Positions 34,226 through 43,841 of a stretch of DNA of 64,000 nucleotides are shown piece after piece; the stretch's first letter is position 1, and the number at the start of each line of letters is the position of its first letter. The position numbers were made by a program, and so were the translations under genes. The notes under the pieces were generated by a model that made no database searches, was not told the origin of the DNA, and saw only the letters and a program-made list of their open reading frames with translations. This stretch comes from an uncultured Aquimarina sp. (GTDB lineage: Bacteria > Bacteroidota > Bacteroidia > Flavobacteriales > Flavobacteriaceae): NCBI GenBank assembly GCA_947503835.1, contig CANNFM010000002.1, positions 186,001 to 250,000 of the forward strand, given 5' to 3'.

Positions 34226-36562
34226 TTATTCTTTTACAAAACGTTTCATGTCATTACCTACTCTCAACATGTAAATACCAGCTTCTAGTTCTCGTACATT
34301 GATTATTTTTGTAAAAGTTCCTTCCTTTACAACTTTACCAAGTAAATCAAAAATCAAAAACTTGCTAGCCCCTGATGTTTTCATGGAAACATTAATACTA
34401 TTTTCTGCCGGGCTTGGGTATATAGTAAATCCTATAGCATTTAGATTTGTTTCGATAGTAGTATCTAAATTAGCACTCTCTATTCTACTCAAAATGTTAT
34501 CTGCGTTGACACAAAAGTTTGTAGTTTCTTGTGAAGTAAAAGACCCTCCAGAAGCTAACACACTTCCTGAGGCAGTGGTTAATTCATAAGAACCATTGCC
34601 ATAACGACAACAAATACCATCTCCGTATGTATCTTTAAACAGTAATGTATAGCAGCCTAAATCTAATGTTCTTGCTAAGTTAATTGTAGAACCATCTGGC
34701 TGAGATGCATACGTTCCTCCAGAAAATACGATCTGGTTACTATCGTTTCTAATTTCCCAACTGGTTTCTTCTGGATAATTATCAAAAGTAATACGAAAGT
34801 TTACATCTGCATCAACAGGACCCGTTGATGTCCCTATCACAACTGTATAATCTTCTACTTCTCCGTATTGAAAAGACTCGCAAGAAGTTGGAACACCATT
34901 ATACTTCATAGCAACACGCATTCTAGTTGCTCCTTCTTTTGCACTTGCAGGAACCGTAAATGTTCCACTTACTGGAGTTGTTTGTGAAGCGGTTTTACTC
35001 CATACCAATTCACCAGAATCTGTGAAGACATTGTTTTGGTTATAATCTATCCAAACTGCATAGCCTTCATTATACTTAGTTCCTGTCCATACAGGAGTTA
35101 TCGAAATATTAGCTGATCCTCCTGAAGCTAAATCAGTAGAAATGGAAGTATTATCGGTATATCCACCAGCTCCTGCACCAGAAGTATTATCAATTGATCC
35201 TAGTTGTACACGTCCGATATACTCATCACTTGTGTTATTTCCATTAGAAGCACAATAAGAGTCGCCGCCGCCGCCGCCATCGCAGGTTTCTAAACAGCTT
35301 TTAGAACTGATCGTATTAAGAATTACATTTCTTGGTTGTGGACCAAATCCTTTATTAAGATTAATCCCAACATTAGTAAGGTGGCAATAGCTCATAATAG
35401 TACCTCCACCAGACGGTAATCCTGGTCGCGCACAACCGCCTTCTGTCTGGGCGCAGCCATCAATTGCTGTGTTATTACCGTTCCATACACAAGCTTGAGT
35501 ATGATTTGATCCCATGTTATGACCTAATTCGTGAGCAACTACCATTACAGACCATGAATATGTCGGTACATTGCTAAAGGATTTTCTGATTCCAGAAACT
35601 GCATACTTATAAGATGAACATAAACCATTGACCCATGCAACACCTCCTGAAAAATCATAGGTTACAAAATGGCCTAAATCTCCATTAAAACTATTTTGGT
35701 TTCTATAACTGCGATAATTATTCAAACCATTAAATGGGGCTGTAGAAGTCCATGCCTTCATTCCGGATAGTTTAATACTAATACCATCATTGGCATACAA
35801 TACAGCAACTTGATTAAATATAGCTTCAATATAATTTGAAGCTTGCTGAGCCCCACCCTTATCTCGCACAATATCATTAGCAATATCGAAGAAAATTCTT
35901 GGGCATTTTACTGCAGCGGCTGCAGCGTTTTTACCGCTACCTCTTAATTCTTCTTCGTTATATCCTCTACCAGAGGCATCCGGTGCCTGGCAAACAAAAT
36001 CATTAAGATGTGCAATATCTTTATCTTCGTAAATGATCTGATTTGTACTGTTCTTTAGTTGTCCAATCACTAAATTACTAGATTGTTCTCCTGCACTAAT
36101 GATTCCGGAAATTTCATTTCCAAAAAAACTGATGGCAGCAACAGAATTTGGTTGTCCTTTTATAATACCTCTATAATGTAATACTGATTTATCAGATTGT
36201 ACTACTTTACCAGAAGGCATTTCAATAATTTCAAAATCATCGGTAGTTACGTCTACCTTTACTAATTCTAGAGACATTCCAGATTTTTGACCCGGAACTG
36301 TCAAGTTCATAGTTTTAGGGGCGCTAGCCTTAAAAGTTGCTGTTTTCTGTTGATTGAAAGAAAAAACAGTGTACTCCTTTAGTTCAGAAGGAACTTGTTG
36401 ACTCGCTTTTTGTTGATCAACAGTGGTAAAAAGATTAACGTTTTCAAAAGTCGCTCCAGAAGCTTTTTCTTGCTGTACCTTTTGACTTGGTTTGTGTGGT
36501 TGCGTTTGTGCAAAACTAAATAGTGAAAAAAAAGTAAGCACAATAGTAAAAATGTGTTTCAT
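34226..36562 (-). CDS. Secreted reprolysin-like zinc metalloprotease with T9SS sorting domain
   Basis: The protein has 778 residues. A signal peptide (residues 1-18, ending FSFAQ) is followed by a propeptide of about 190 residues. The catalytic domain has HELGHNMGSNH with His344, Glu345, His348 and His354, and a downstream Met-turn GTIMSYCH: a metzincin of the M12B-like type. Residues about 430-575 form a GEVED domain (AVWIDYNQNNVFTDSGE, YGEVEDYTVVI); residues about 580-690 are a second beta domain. The last 70 residues (FTIYPSPAENSINVS, LEAGIYMLRV, KRFVKE) are a type A T9SS C-terminal domain, so it is exported by the system that porX controls. Likely role: extracellular protein degradation. 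Confidence 0.96.
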   Translation of the reverse strand: MKHIFTIVLTFFSLFSFAQTQPHKPSQKVQQEKASGATFENVNLFTTVDQQKASQQVPSELKEYTVFSFNQQKTATFKASAPKTMNLTVPGQKSGMSLELVKVDVTTDDFEIIEMPSGKVVQSDKSVLHYRGIIKGQPNSVAAISFFGNEISGIISAGEQSSNLVIGQLKNSTNQIIYEDKDIAHLNDFVCQAPDASGRGYNEEELRGSGKNAAAAAVKCPRIFFDIANDIVRDKGGAQQASNYIEAIFNQVAVLYANDGISIKLSGMKAWTSTAPFNGLNNYRSYRNQNSFNGDLGHFVTYDFSGGVAWVNGLCSSYKYAVSGIRKSFSNVPTYSWSVMVVAHELGHNMGSNHTQACVWNGNNTAIDGCAQTEGGCARPGLPSGGGTIMSYCHLTNVGINLNKGFGPQPRNVILNTISSKSCLETCDGGGGGDSYCASNGNNTSDEYIGRVQLGSIDNTSGAGAGGYTDNTSISTDLASGGSANISITPVWTGTKYNEGYAVWIDYNQNNVFTDSGELVWSKTASQTTPVSGTFTVPASAKEGATRMRVAMKYNGVPTSCESFQYGEVEDYTVVIGTSTGPVDADVNFRITFDNYPEETSWEIRNDSNQIVFSGGTYASQPDGSTINLARTLDLGCYTLLFKDTYGDGICCRYGNGSYELTTASGSVLASGGSFTSQETTNFCVNADNILSRIESANLDTTIETNLNAIGFTIYPSPAENSINVSMKTSGASKFLIFDLLGKVVKEGTFTKIINVRELEAGIYMLRVGNDMKRFVKE

Positions 36563-36932
36563 GTTAGAGGTTTTTGTTTTGAAGAATTCATGTTTTGATG
36601 TATCAAAAGGATAATTATCAATTCATAAAAGCCCAAAAGAGTTTGTGAATTAGATATGAAAAATTGTAGTTATATATTTTTTAGGGTTTTGAAGACTTTG
36701 CTCATTGGCAAACAAAAAACTTAGCATTAAGATTAAAAAAGGTATTTTTTTTACAACTGCATATGCTCAGATTTATTTTTAGCAATGCAAATTAGCAACT
36801 TACGACGATTACATATATCCTGTTTTAGTATTCGTAGTAATCCAACTAGAATTCGTTTACCCATAAAAAAACGCATACCTATAACGATTTGATAGTTATA
36901 GCTTTATGAGCAATGTATGACCCTTTAAGAAA

Positions 36933-36976
36933 CTATTCATTTTCTAAGTTCCCTAAAATGAATAGCCTCTTTTTTA
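36933..36976 (+). terminator. Orphan terminator-like hairpin
   Basis: An 11-bp perfect stem (CTATTCATTTT with AAAATGAATAG, loop of 11) followed by CCTC and seven T's, oriented plus. There is no plus-strand gene within 2.7 kb to its left (the metalloprotease there is minus), so it might end an unannotated small RNA. Confidence 0.5.
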
Positions 36977-37141
36977 AAAGTAAAATCAAGTGTAAAACTC
37001 ATATTTAAAGTAGATTAGTAGTAAGAGAATTTCTATAGTGGAGTGTACCTCCATTTTATCTAAATACACAAGAATATCCTTATATTATTATTCTTGTTTT
37101 CAAAAAAGATCATGTATTTAATAAAACTGAAACTAAACCTA

Positions 37142-37173
37142 TTTCACAAAACGCGATCAAATACCTACATTTG
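37142..37173 (+). promoter_or_regulatory. uvrA promoter
   Basis: TACATTTG (37166-37173) is an exact TAnnTTTG -7 box; TTTC at 37142-37145, 20 bp upstream, is close to the TTTG -33 element. The predicted leader is about 13 bases. No LexA-like box is evident. Confidence 0.5.
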
Positions 37174-37192
37174 CATTCTTGGTTAAAATTTT

Positions 37193-40033
37193 ATGATCGT
37201 ATCAGAAGAAAATATTGAAGTTTTAGGAGCTAGGGTTCACAACTTAAAGAATATCGATGTAGCTATTCCTCGAGAAAAATTAGTAGTCATTACTGGTTTA
37301 TCGGGATCTGGTAAATCATCTTTAGCTTTTGATACCATTTATGCAGAGGGTCAACGACGTTATATAGAAACATTTTCTGCATATGCTCGTCAATTTCTTG
37401 GTGGTTTAGAACGCCCAGATGTTGATAAAATCGATGGATTGTCTCCAGTGATAGCGATAGAACAAAAAACCACCAGTAAAAGTCCACGTAGTACAGTAGG
37501 TACCATTACCGAGATTTATGATTTTCTTCGTTTGTTATTTTCTAGAGGAAGCGATGCGTATAGCTACAACACAGGAGAAAAAATGGTAAGTTATAGTGAT
37601 GAGCAAATCAAAGATTTAATATTAAAAGACTTCAAAGGGAAAAGAATAAATATTCTTGCTCCTGTTGTACGATCGAGAAAAGGTCATTATCGCGAACTAT
37701 TTGAGCAAATTGCTAAACAAGGTTTTGTAAAAGTTCGTACCAACGGAGAAATACGTGATATCACCAAAGGCATGAAGCTGGATCGATACAAAACTCACGA
37801 TATCGAGATTGTAATTGATCGACTAAGTGTTACCGATGATCAGGAAAATTCTAAACGCCTTATGGAAACCATTAATACAGCAATGTATCATGGTGATGAT
37901 GTACTCATGGTCATAGAACATGAATCTCAGGAAACGCGTTTTTTTAGTAGAAATTTAATGTGCCCGTCAAGCGGAATTTCATATCCCAACCCCGAGCCAA
38001 ATAATTTTTCATTTAACTCTCCTAAAGGTGCCTGCCCAAAATGTAACGGTATAGGAAATCTTTATGAAGTAAATATCAAAAAGATCATCCCAGATGATTC
38101 TAAGTCTATTAAAAATGGGGGATTAGCACCACAAGGACCGCAAAAAAGCAATTGGATTTTTAAACAACTAGAACTTATAGCGCAACGTTTTGATTTTAAA
38201 CTAAGCGACCCTATAAAGAAGATTCCTGAAGAAGCTATGCAGGTTATTCTTAACGGTGGTAAAGAAAAGTTTAGTGTAAATAGTAAAACATTAGGAGTAA
38301 CTAGAGAGTATAAAATTGATTTTGAAGGAATTTCCACTTTTATAGAAAGTACTTATAATAATAATGATTCTACTTCTTTAAAAAGATGGGCTAAGGATTT
38401 TATGGATAATATAGAATGTCCAGAATGTCATGGTTCCAGATTACGTAAGGAATCTTTATACTTCAAAGTAAATACTAAAAATATTGCAGAACTTTCTGCT
38501 ATGGATATTATAGAGCTTGCAGATTGGTTCAAAAATCTGCCTGATCAACTAAGTACTAAGCAAAACCAAATTTCTGGAGAAATATTAAAAGAAATTAATA
38601 CCCGATTACAGTTTTTAATAGATGTAGGACTTACCTATTTATCCTTAAATCGAAGTAGTAAATCATTATCTGGAGGCGAAGCTCAACGCATACGTCTTGC
38701 AACTCAAATAGGCTCTCAGCTAGTTGGAGTACTCTATATTCTTGACGAACCCAGCATAGGTTTACACCAAAGAGATAACGAAAAGTTGATCAATTCTCTT
38801 GTTCAATTACGGGATATAGGCAATTCTGTTATCGTTGTTGAACACGACAAAGATATGATCGAACGAGCAGATCATGTTATTGATATTGGTCCTTTGGCAG
38901 GAAAACACGGTGGTGAAATTATTAGCGAAGGAACTCCGACCGAATTAAAACAACACAATACACTTACAGCAGATTATTTAAGTGGTAAAAAGCAAATAGA
39001 GGTTCCTAAAAAACGAAGAAAAGGAAACGGGAAAACTATTTCTCTAAAAGGAGCCACCGGCAATAACCTAAAAAATGTTTCTATACATATTCCATTGGGA
39101 AAAATGATTGCTGTTACCGGAGTTTCGGGTAGCGGAAAATCAACTTTAATCAATGAAACACTCTACCCTATTCTAAATGCTTATTATTTTAATGGGGTAA
39201 AAAAACCAATGCCCTATAAAAGCATTAAAGGTTTAGAGCATTCTGATAAAGTGATCGATATCAACCAATCTCCTATTGGTCGTACACCAAGATCAAATCC
39301 TGCCACATACACTGGTGTATTTTCTGAAATACGAAGTTTGTTTGCAAAAACGCCAGAAGCCATGATTAGAGGTTATAAACCTGGGCGTTTTAGCTTTAAT
39401 GTAACCGGAGGACGTTGTGAAACCTGTAAAGGAGGAGGATTAAGAGTTATCGAAATGAATTTCCTTCCCGATGTATATGTAGAGTGCGAAACATGTCAAG
39501 GAAAACGTTTCAATAGAGAAACTTTAGAGATCAGGTATAAAGGAAAATCAATTTCTGATGTTCTGGAAATGACCATAAACGAAGCTTGCATGTTCTTTGA
39601 ACAGATCCCTAAGATTTCCAGAAAGTTAAAAACTATACAAAATGTTGGCCTGGGATACATTACCTTGGGGCAACAATCCACTACCCTATCAGGAGGTGAA
39701 GCTCAACGAATTAAATTAGCAACAGAGTTATCAAAAAGAGATACCGGTAACACTTTTTATATTCTTGATGAACCTACAACCGGGCTTCATTTTGAAGATA
39801 TTCGTGTCTTAATGGAAGTTTTAAATGAATTAGTAAATAAAGGAAATACGGTTTTGATTATCGAACATAATTTAGATGTAGTTAAGATGGCAGACTATAT
39901 TATAGATATTGGATATGAAGGTGGAAAAAATGGAGGCGAAATTGTAGCAACAGGAACACCTGAAGAAATTATAAAACACAAAAAAAGTTATACCGCTAAG
40001 TACTTAAAAAAAGAGCTAGGGGTTCTAAATTAA
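37193..40033 (+). CDS. uvrA: Excinuclease ABC subunit A
   Basis: The protein has 946 residues. UvrA is the damage-sensing ATPase of nucleotide excision repair. The first Walker A is GLSGSGKSS (Lys41), the second GVSGSGKST (about Lys650); ABC signatures LSGGEAQRIRLA and LSGGEAQRIKLA are present. Zinc modules: CPKCNG...CPECHG in the first half and CETCKGGG...CETCQGK in the second. It has its own promoter and is followed at 13 bp by the LOG-family gene. Confidence 0.98.
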   Translation: MIVSEENIEVLGARVHNLKNIDVAIPREKLVVITGLSGSGKSSLAFDTIYAEGQRRYIETFSAYARQFLGGLERPDVDKIDGLSPVIAIEQKTTSKSPRSTVGTITEIYDFLRLLFSRGSDAYSYNTGEKMVSYSDEQIKDLILKDFKGKRINILAPVVRSRKGHYRELFEQIAKQGFVKVRTNGEIRDITKGMKLDRYKTHDIEIVIDRLSVTDDQENSKRLMETINTAMYHGDDVLMVIEHESQETRFFSRNLMCPSSGISYPNPEPNNFSFNSPKGACPKCNGIGNLYEVNIKKIIPDDSKSIKNGGLAPQGPQKSNWIFKQLELIAQRFDFKLSDPIKKIPEEAMQVILNGGKEKFSVNSKTLGVTREYKIDFEGISTFIESTYNNNDSTSLKRWAKDFMDNIECPECHGSRLRKESLYFKVNTKNIAELSAMDIIELADWFKNLPDQLSTKQNQISGEILKEINTRLQFLIDVGLTYLSLNRSSKSLSGGEAQRIRLATQIGSQLVGVLYILDEPSIGLHQRDNEKLINSLVQLRDIGNSVIVVEHDKDMIERADHVIDIGPLAGKHGGEIISEGTPTELKQHNTLTADYLSGKKQIEVPKKRRKGNGKTISLKGATGNNLKNVSIHIPLGKMIAVTGVSGSGKSTLINETLYPILNAYYFNGVKKPMPYKSIKGLEHSDKVIDINQSPIGRTPRSNPATYTGVFSEIRSLFAKTPEAMIRGYKPGRFSFNVTGGRCETCKGGGLRVIEMNFLPDVYVECETCQGKRFNRETLEIRYKGKSISDVLEMTINEACMFFEQIPKISRKLKTIQNVGLGYITLGQQSTTLSGGEAQRIKLATELSKRDTGNTFYILDEPTTGLHFEDIRVLMEVLNELVNKGNTVLIIEHNLDVVKMADYIIDIGYEGGKNGGEIVATGTPEEIIKHKKSYTAKYLKKELGVLN

Positions 40034-40046
40034 AAATAGTAATAAC

Positions 40047-40736
40047 ATGAGAAAAGAACAACACCACAAAGGTTGGAATGAAATAAAAACAAACGATTCA
40101 TGGGCAATCTTCAAGATCATGGGAGAATTTGTGAACGGTTTCGAAAAAATGAGTAAGATTGGGCCTTGTGTATCAATATTTGGATCTGCGCGTACAAAAA
40201 CCGATGATAAATACTACCAATTGGCAGTAGACGTAGCCAAAGAAATTGTAGATAATGGTTATGGTGTTATTACTGGTGGAGGCCCTGGTATTATGGAAGC
40301 AGGAAATAAAGGAGCACATTTGGGAGGAGGAACTTCGGTTGGTCTTAATATTGAACTTCCTTTTGAGCAACATGACAATCCTTATATAGACAGCGATAAA
40401 AGTCTTGATTTTGATTATTTCTTTGTTAGAAAGGTAATGTTTGTAAAATACTCTCAAGGATTTGTAGTAATGCCCGGAGGATTTGGGACTCTGGATGAGT
40501 TGTTTGAAGCGATGACATTAATACAGACAAAAAAAATAGCAAAATTCCCGATCATTCTAGTAAGTACAGAATTCTGGGGAGGCCTTATTGATTGGGTAAA
40601 AACCACATTACTTAATAAATTTGCAAACATTAGCCCCGGGGATCTTGACCTTATTCATGTTGTAGATACTCCTGGTGAAGTTATTAAAATTTTAGATGGA
40701 TTCTATGGTGAATATAATTTAAGTCCTAATTTCTGA
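40047..40736 (+). CDS. LOG-family (TIGR00730) Rossmann-fold protein
   Basis: The protein has 229 residues. It has the family signatures GGGPGIMEAGNKGAHLGGG and MPGGFGTLDELFEAMTLIQ, the active-site motifs of cytokinin-type phosphoribohydrolases that release a base from a nucleoside monophosphate. The physiological substrate in bacteria is generally unknown. It lies 13 bp after uvrA and is probably cotranscribed. Confidence 0.92.
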   Translation: MRKEQHHKGWNEIKTNDSWAIFKIMGEFVNGFEKMSKIGPCVSIFGSARTKTDDKYYQLAVDVAKEIVDNGYGVITGGGPGIMEAGNKGAHLGGGTSVGLNIELPFEQHDNPYIDSDKSLDFDYFFVRKVMFVKYSQGFVVMPGGFGTLDELFEAMTLIQTKKIAKFPIILVSTEFWGGLIDWVKTTLLNKFANISPGDLDLIHVVDTPGEVIKILDGFYGEYNLSPNF

Positions 40737-40812
40737 AACGTCTTATTTTCATATCAGTCTTTAACATTAAACGTAAATTCATATCAAGAACTACCTGTAA
40801 TCTAATAAAAAA

Positions 40813-43641
40813 TTGAGCATAACAAAAATAACTCATACTATAGCTGCTTTTTTTGCGCTGTCTATACTAACAGCACAAAACAATATTAGTATCAATGCAG
40901 AGCTTGATACTGAAAAAAAAGAGCTTACTATTGAACAGGAAATCACGTATACGAATACTTCGGAAGACATCTTAAATGAGATCTTTTTTCTAGACTGGGC
41001 CAATAGTTTTTCGAGTAAAACAACGGCTCTTGGTAAGAGATTTTCTGAAGATTTTTTAAAGCGCTTCTATTTTGCTAAAGACAATGAACGTGGGAGAACG
41101 GTAATTCAAACTATTACAAACGAAAAATCACAATCGTTAAAATGGGGGCGCCATAATGGTACTTCAGATATTATGTGGATTGAGTGCTCCAAACCTCTTC
41201 AACCAGGAGAAAGTCAGACTTTTCTATTAAAATATAAAATAAAAATTCCGAGTAGTAAGTTTACCCGATATGGATATCATAATAATGGAAATTTCAACTT
41301 AAAATACTGGCATATAGTTCCTGCCGTATACGATACTAAATGGAATATCTATAGCCATAAAAATCTGGATGATCTGTATACACCGTTAGCCGATTACAAG
41401 ATAAATTTCAAGGTATCCAAAGAATACGAAGTCGTTAGTGAATTAGAACGAGGGACCACTATAATTTCTGAAGACGACATAAGTAAGATCATTCAACTAT
41501 CTGGCAATAAAAGAGGCGAAGTAAATCTATACATAGAAAGATCAAGCTCTTTCTATGGATTTTCTACGGGAGGGCTTCAATTCATTAGTAATATAGATGA
41601 TAATGATTTAATGCCTGAAATGAAATCTGTTGCCACGAACAGAATCATCAATTTTTTACAGAAAAAATTAGGGCCATATCCTTTTGATAAAATTCTGGTT
41701 TCAGAAAGTGACTATAAAAATAATCCCGTATATGGCCTAAATCAATTGCCCGACATTTTAAGACCGTTTCCAGACGGCTTTCAATATGAGATTAAGCAAC
41801 TAAAAGCAATCACAGAAAATTACCTGGAAAATACATTACTTATAAACCCAAGATATGATACCTGGATAAGAGACGCTTTACACATACACTTAATGATGGC
41901 GTATACAGAAAAGTATTACCCAGAAATGAAAATCATTGGTAAGCTAAGTAAGGTAATTGGTGTACGATGGTTTCATATCGCAGATTTAGAATTTAATGAT
42001 CAATACTTTTTGGGGTATAAAAATATGGCTAGATTATTCTTGGATCAGCCATTATCATTACCACAAGACCAATTAGTGAAATTTAATAAAAATATTGCCA
42101 ATGCATACAAGGCTGGAGTTGGTTTCAAATATTTAGAAGATTATCTTGAAGATGATAATATTCTAGAACAGAGTATTAAAGATTTTTACACAGAAAGCGT
42201 CTTAAAACCCACTTCGTCCAAAAAATACCGAGAAATTCTTACCGCATTATCTCCTAAAAATATAGATTGGTTTTTTGAAGACTTCGTAAACACCAATGAA
42301 AAATTAGATTTCAAAATAAAATCTGTTAAGAGAAGAAAAGATTCGTTAGAGGTAACCATAAAGAACAAAGGAAATAATGCAATGCCAATCTCGCTATATG
42401 GTTTACGTAAGAAAGATGTTGTTTCCAAAACCTGGATTACTGATATTTCTGGAACCAAAACAGTAAAGATTTTAAATGATGATATCAGTAAACTCGTATT
42501 AGATTATGATCAAAAAATACCCGAAATAAATAGACGTAATAATTATAGAAATCTAAAATGGATATTTAATAAACCACTTCAATTTAGATTTTTACAAGAT
42601 GTTGAAGACCCCAGATATAACCAAATATTTTTTATCCCCGAGTTTGAATTTAATGTATATGATGGCTTTACCGTTGCCTCAAAATTTTATAATAAAACCA
42701 TTTTAAAAAGAAATTTTGAATATAACATATCCCCAGCCTATGGGCTGAAATCTAAAAAATTATTGGGTTCTGCTTCCATATTCGCTCGTAAACAAATTGC
42801 AGAAGATGGGCTTTATCAAATTCGGTACGGAATAAATGGGAGTATGTTTAGTTATGCTCCTGATTTATTATTTAGAAGGTTCTCTTCTTCAGTTAGTTTT
42901 TATTTTAGACCTAAAGACCTTAGATCCAATAAAAAACAACGATTATCGATTCGAAATATAAATGTGTTTAGAGAAAGGAATGAAGAAAACCCTGTGGTTA
43001 CTCCAGATTACAACGTTTTTAACACAAGATATCGTTATTCAGATTTTAATCTGATTAATTTTTTAGGGTACACGATTGATTATCAATTATCAAAAAACTT
43101 CAGTAAAGCATCAGCTACTATAAACTATAGAAAGTTATTCTTAAACAACAGGCAATTGAACCTTCGATTCTTTGCCGGTACTTTCCTTTTTAACGATACA
43201 GAAAAAGATGGTGATTTCTTTAGTTTTGCTCTAGATAGGCCAACCGATTATTTATTTGACTTTAATTATCTTGGTCGAAGCGAAGACGCTGGTTTAACAA
43301 GTCAGCAGATAATTATAGCCGAAGGAGGGTTTAAGTCTCAACTGGATTACCCTTTCGCTAATCAATGGATCACTACACTAAATGCAAATACCAATATATG
43401 GAATTGGATTTATGCCTATGGAGATGTCGGTTTAGTAAAAAACAAAGGCATATCGCCAAAGTTTGTTTACGACAGTGGAGTACGACTTAGTTTGGTTGCA
43501 GATTATTTTGAAGTCTTCTTCCCTGTTATTTCTAATAAAGGTTGGGAAATCTCTCGACCAAATTATGATGAACAGATTCGATTTATTATCACATTAAGCC
43601 CCGAAACACTAATTAGACTTTTTACCAGAGAGTGGTATTAA
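40813..43641 (+). CDS. M1-like peptidase homologue lacking the zinc site, with predicted outer-membrane barrel
   Basis: The protein has 942 residues, TTG start, signal peptide to about residue 21 (LSILTAQ). Residues about 25-480 resemble M1 aminopeptidases (ISINAELDTEKKELTIEQEITYTNTS, NNGNFNLKYWHIVPAVYD). At the zinc-helix position, however, there is RDALHIHLMMAYTEKYYP (His357, His359) rather than HExxH, so peptidase activity is unlikely. Residues about 600-942 are long runs of alternating beta strands rich in aromatic residues (FEFNVYDGFTVASKFYNKT, SASIFARKQIAEDGLYQIRYG), ending LIRLFTREWY, as in an outer-membrane beta-barrel. The function is unknown; a surface-anchored scaffold or peptide binder is possible. 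Confidence 0.85.
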   Translation: MSITKITHTIAAFFALSILTAQNNISINAELDTEKKELTIEQEITYTNTSEDILNEIFFLDWANSFSSKTTALGKRFSEDFLKRFYFAKDNERGRTVIQTITNEKSQSLKWGRHNGTSDIMWIECSKPLQPGESQTFLLKYKIKIPSSKFTRYGYHNNGNFNLKYWHIVPAVYDTKWNIYSHKNLDDLYTPLADYKINFKVSKEYEVVSELERGTTIISEDDISKIIQLSGNKRGEVNLYIERSSSFYGFSTGGLQFISNIDDNDLMPEMKSVATNRIINFLQKKLGPYPFDKILVSESDYKNNPVYGLNQLPDILRPFPDGFQYEIKQLKAITENYLENTLLINPRYDTWIRDALHIHLMMAYTEKYYPEMKIIGKLSKVIGVRWFHIADLEFNDQYFLGYKNMARLFLDQPLSLPQDQLVKFNKNIANAYKAGVGFKYLEDYLEDDNILEQSIKDFYTESVLKPTSSKKYREILTALSPKNIDWFFEDFVNTNEKLDFKIKSVKRRKDSLEVTIKNKGNNAMPISLYGLRKKDVVSKTWITDISGTKTVKILNDDISKLVLDYDQKIPEINRRNNYRNLKWIFNKPLQFRFLQDVEDPRYNQIFFIPEFEFNVYDGFTVASKFYNKTILKRNFEYNISPAYGLKSKKLLGSASIFARKQIAEDGLYQIRYGINGSMFSYAPDLLFRRFSSSVSFYFRPKDLRSNKKQRLSIRNINVFRERNEENPVVTPDYNVFNTRYRYSDFNLINFLGYTIDYQLSKNFSKASATINYRKLFLNNRQLNLRFFAGTFLFNDTEKDGDFFSFALDRPTDYLFDFNYLGRSEDAGLTSQQIIIAEGGFKSQLDYPFANQWITTLNANTNIWNWIYAYGDVGLVKNKGISPKFVYDSGVRLSLVADYFEVFFPVISNKGWEISRPNYDEQIRFIITLSPETLIRLFTREWY

Positions 43642-43793
43642 TCTATTTAAAAAAACACGAATAGTTCAATAATGTGAAAATTTTGAATATTTGTTAACCA
43701 ATCCTTAAAATAATCGATAAAACAGATAATTCATCAACAAAATGTCGTTTTAAGTACAATATATTCAAAAACTTTAAGAGTTCCTCACTTGCA

Positions 43794-43819
43794 TTTGGTC
43801 TGTATTTTAATTAAATTTG
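43794..43819 (+). promoter_or_regulatory. Candidate promoter of the fused E1 gene
   Basis: TAAATTTG (43812-43819) is an exact TAnnTTTG; TTTG at 43794-43797 lies 14 bp upstream, a shorter spacer than usual. The predicted leader is about 15-20 bases. Confidence 0.4.
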
Positions 43820-43841
43820 CAAACCTAAAAACGTCGTTCGT

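Larger units (their letters stand above)
36563..37192. other. 630-bp intergenic region with two hairpins and no gene
   Basis: I find no credible coding frame. Two hairpins stand out: CTATAAC/GTTATAG at 36879-36901, and CTATTCATTTT/AAAATGAATAG at 36933-36965 followed by a T-run. A promoter for uvrA lies at the right edge. The rest is AT-rich and featureless to my reading. Confidence 0.6.

Noticed and set aside
36563..37192. A hidden short protein gene in the 630-bp gap
   Set aside because: No frame of useful length with a plausible start and composition was found on either strand; only hairpins and the uvrA promoter are supportable.
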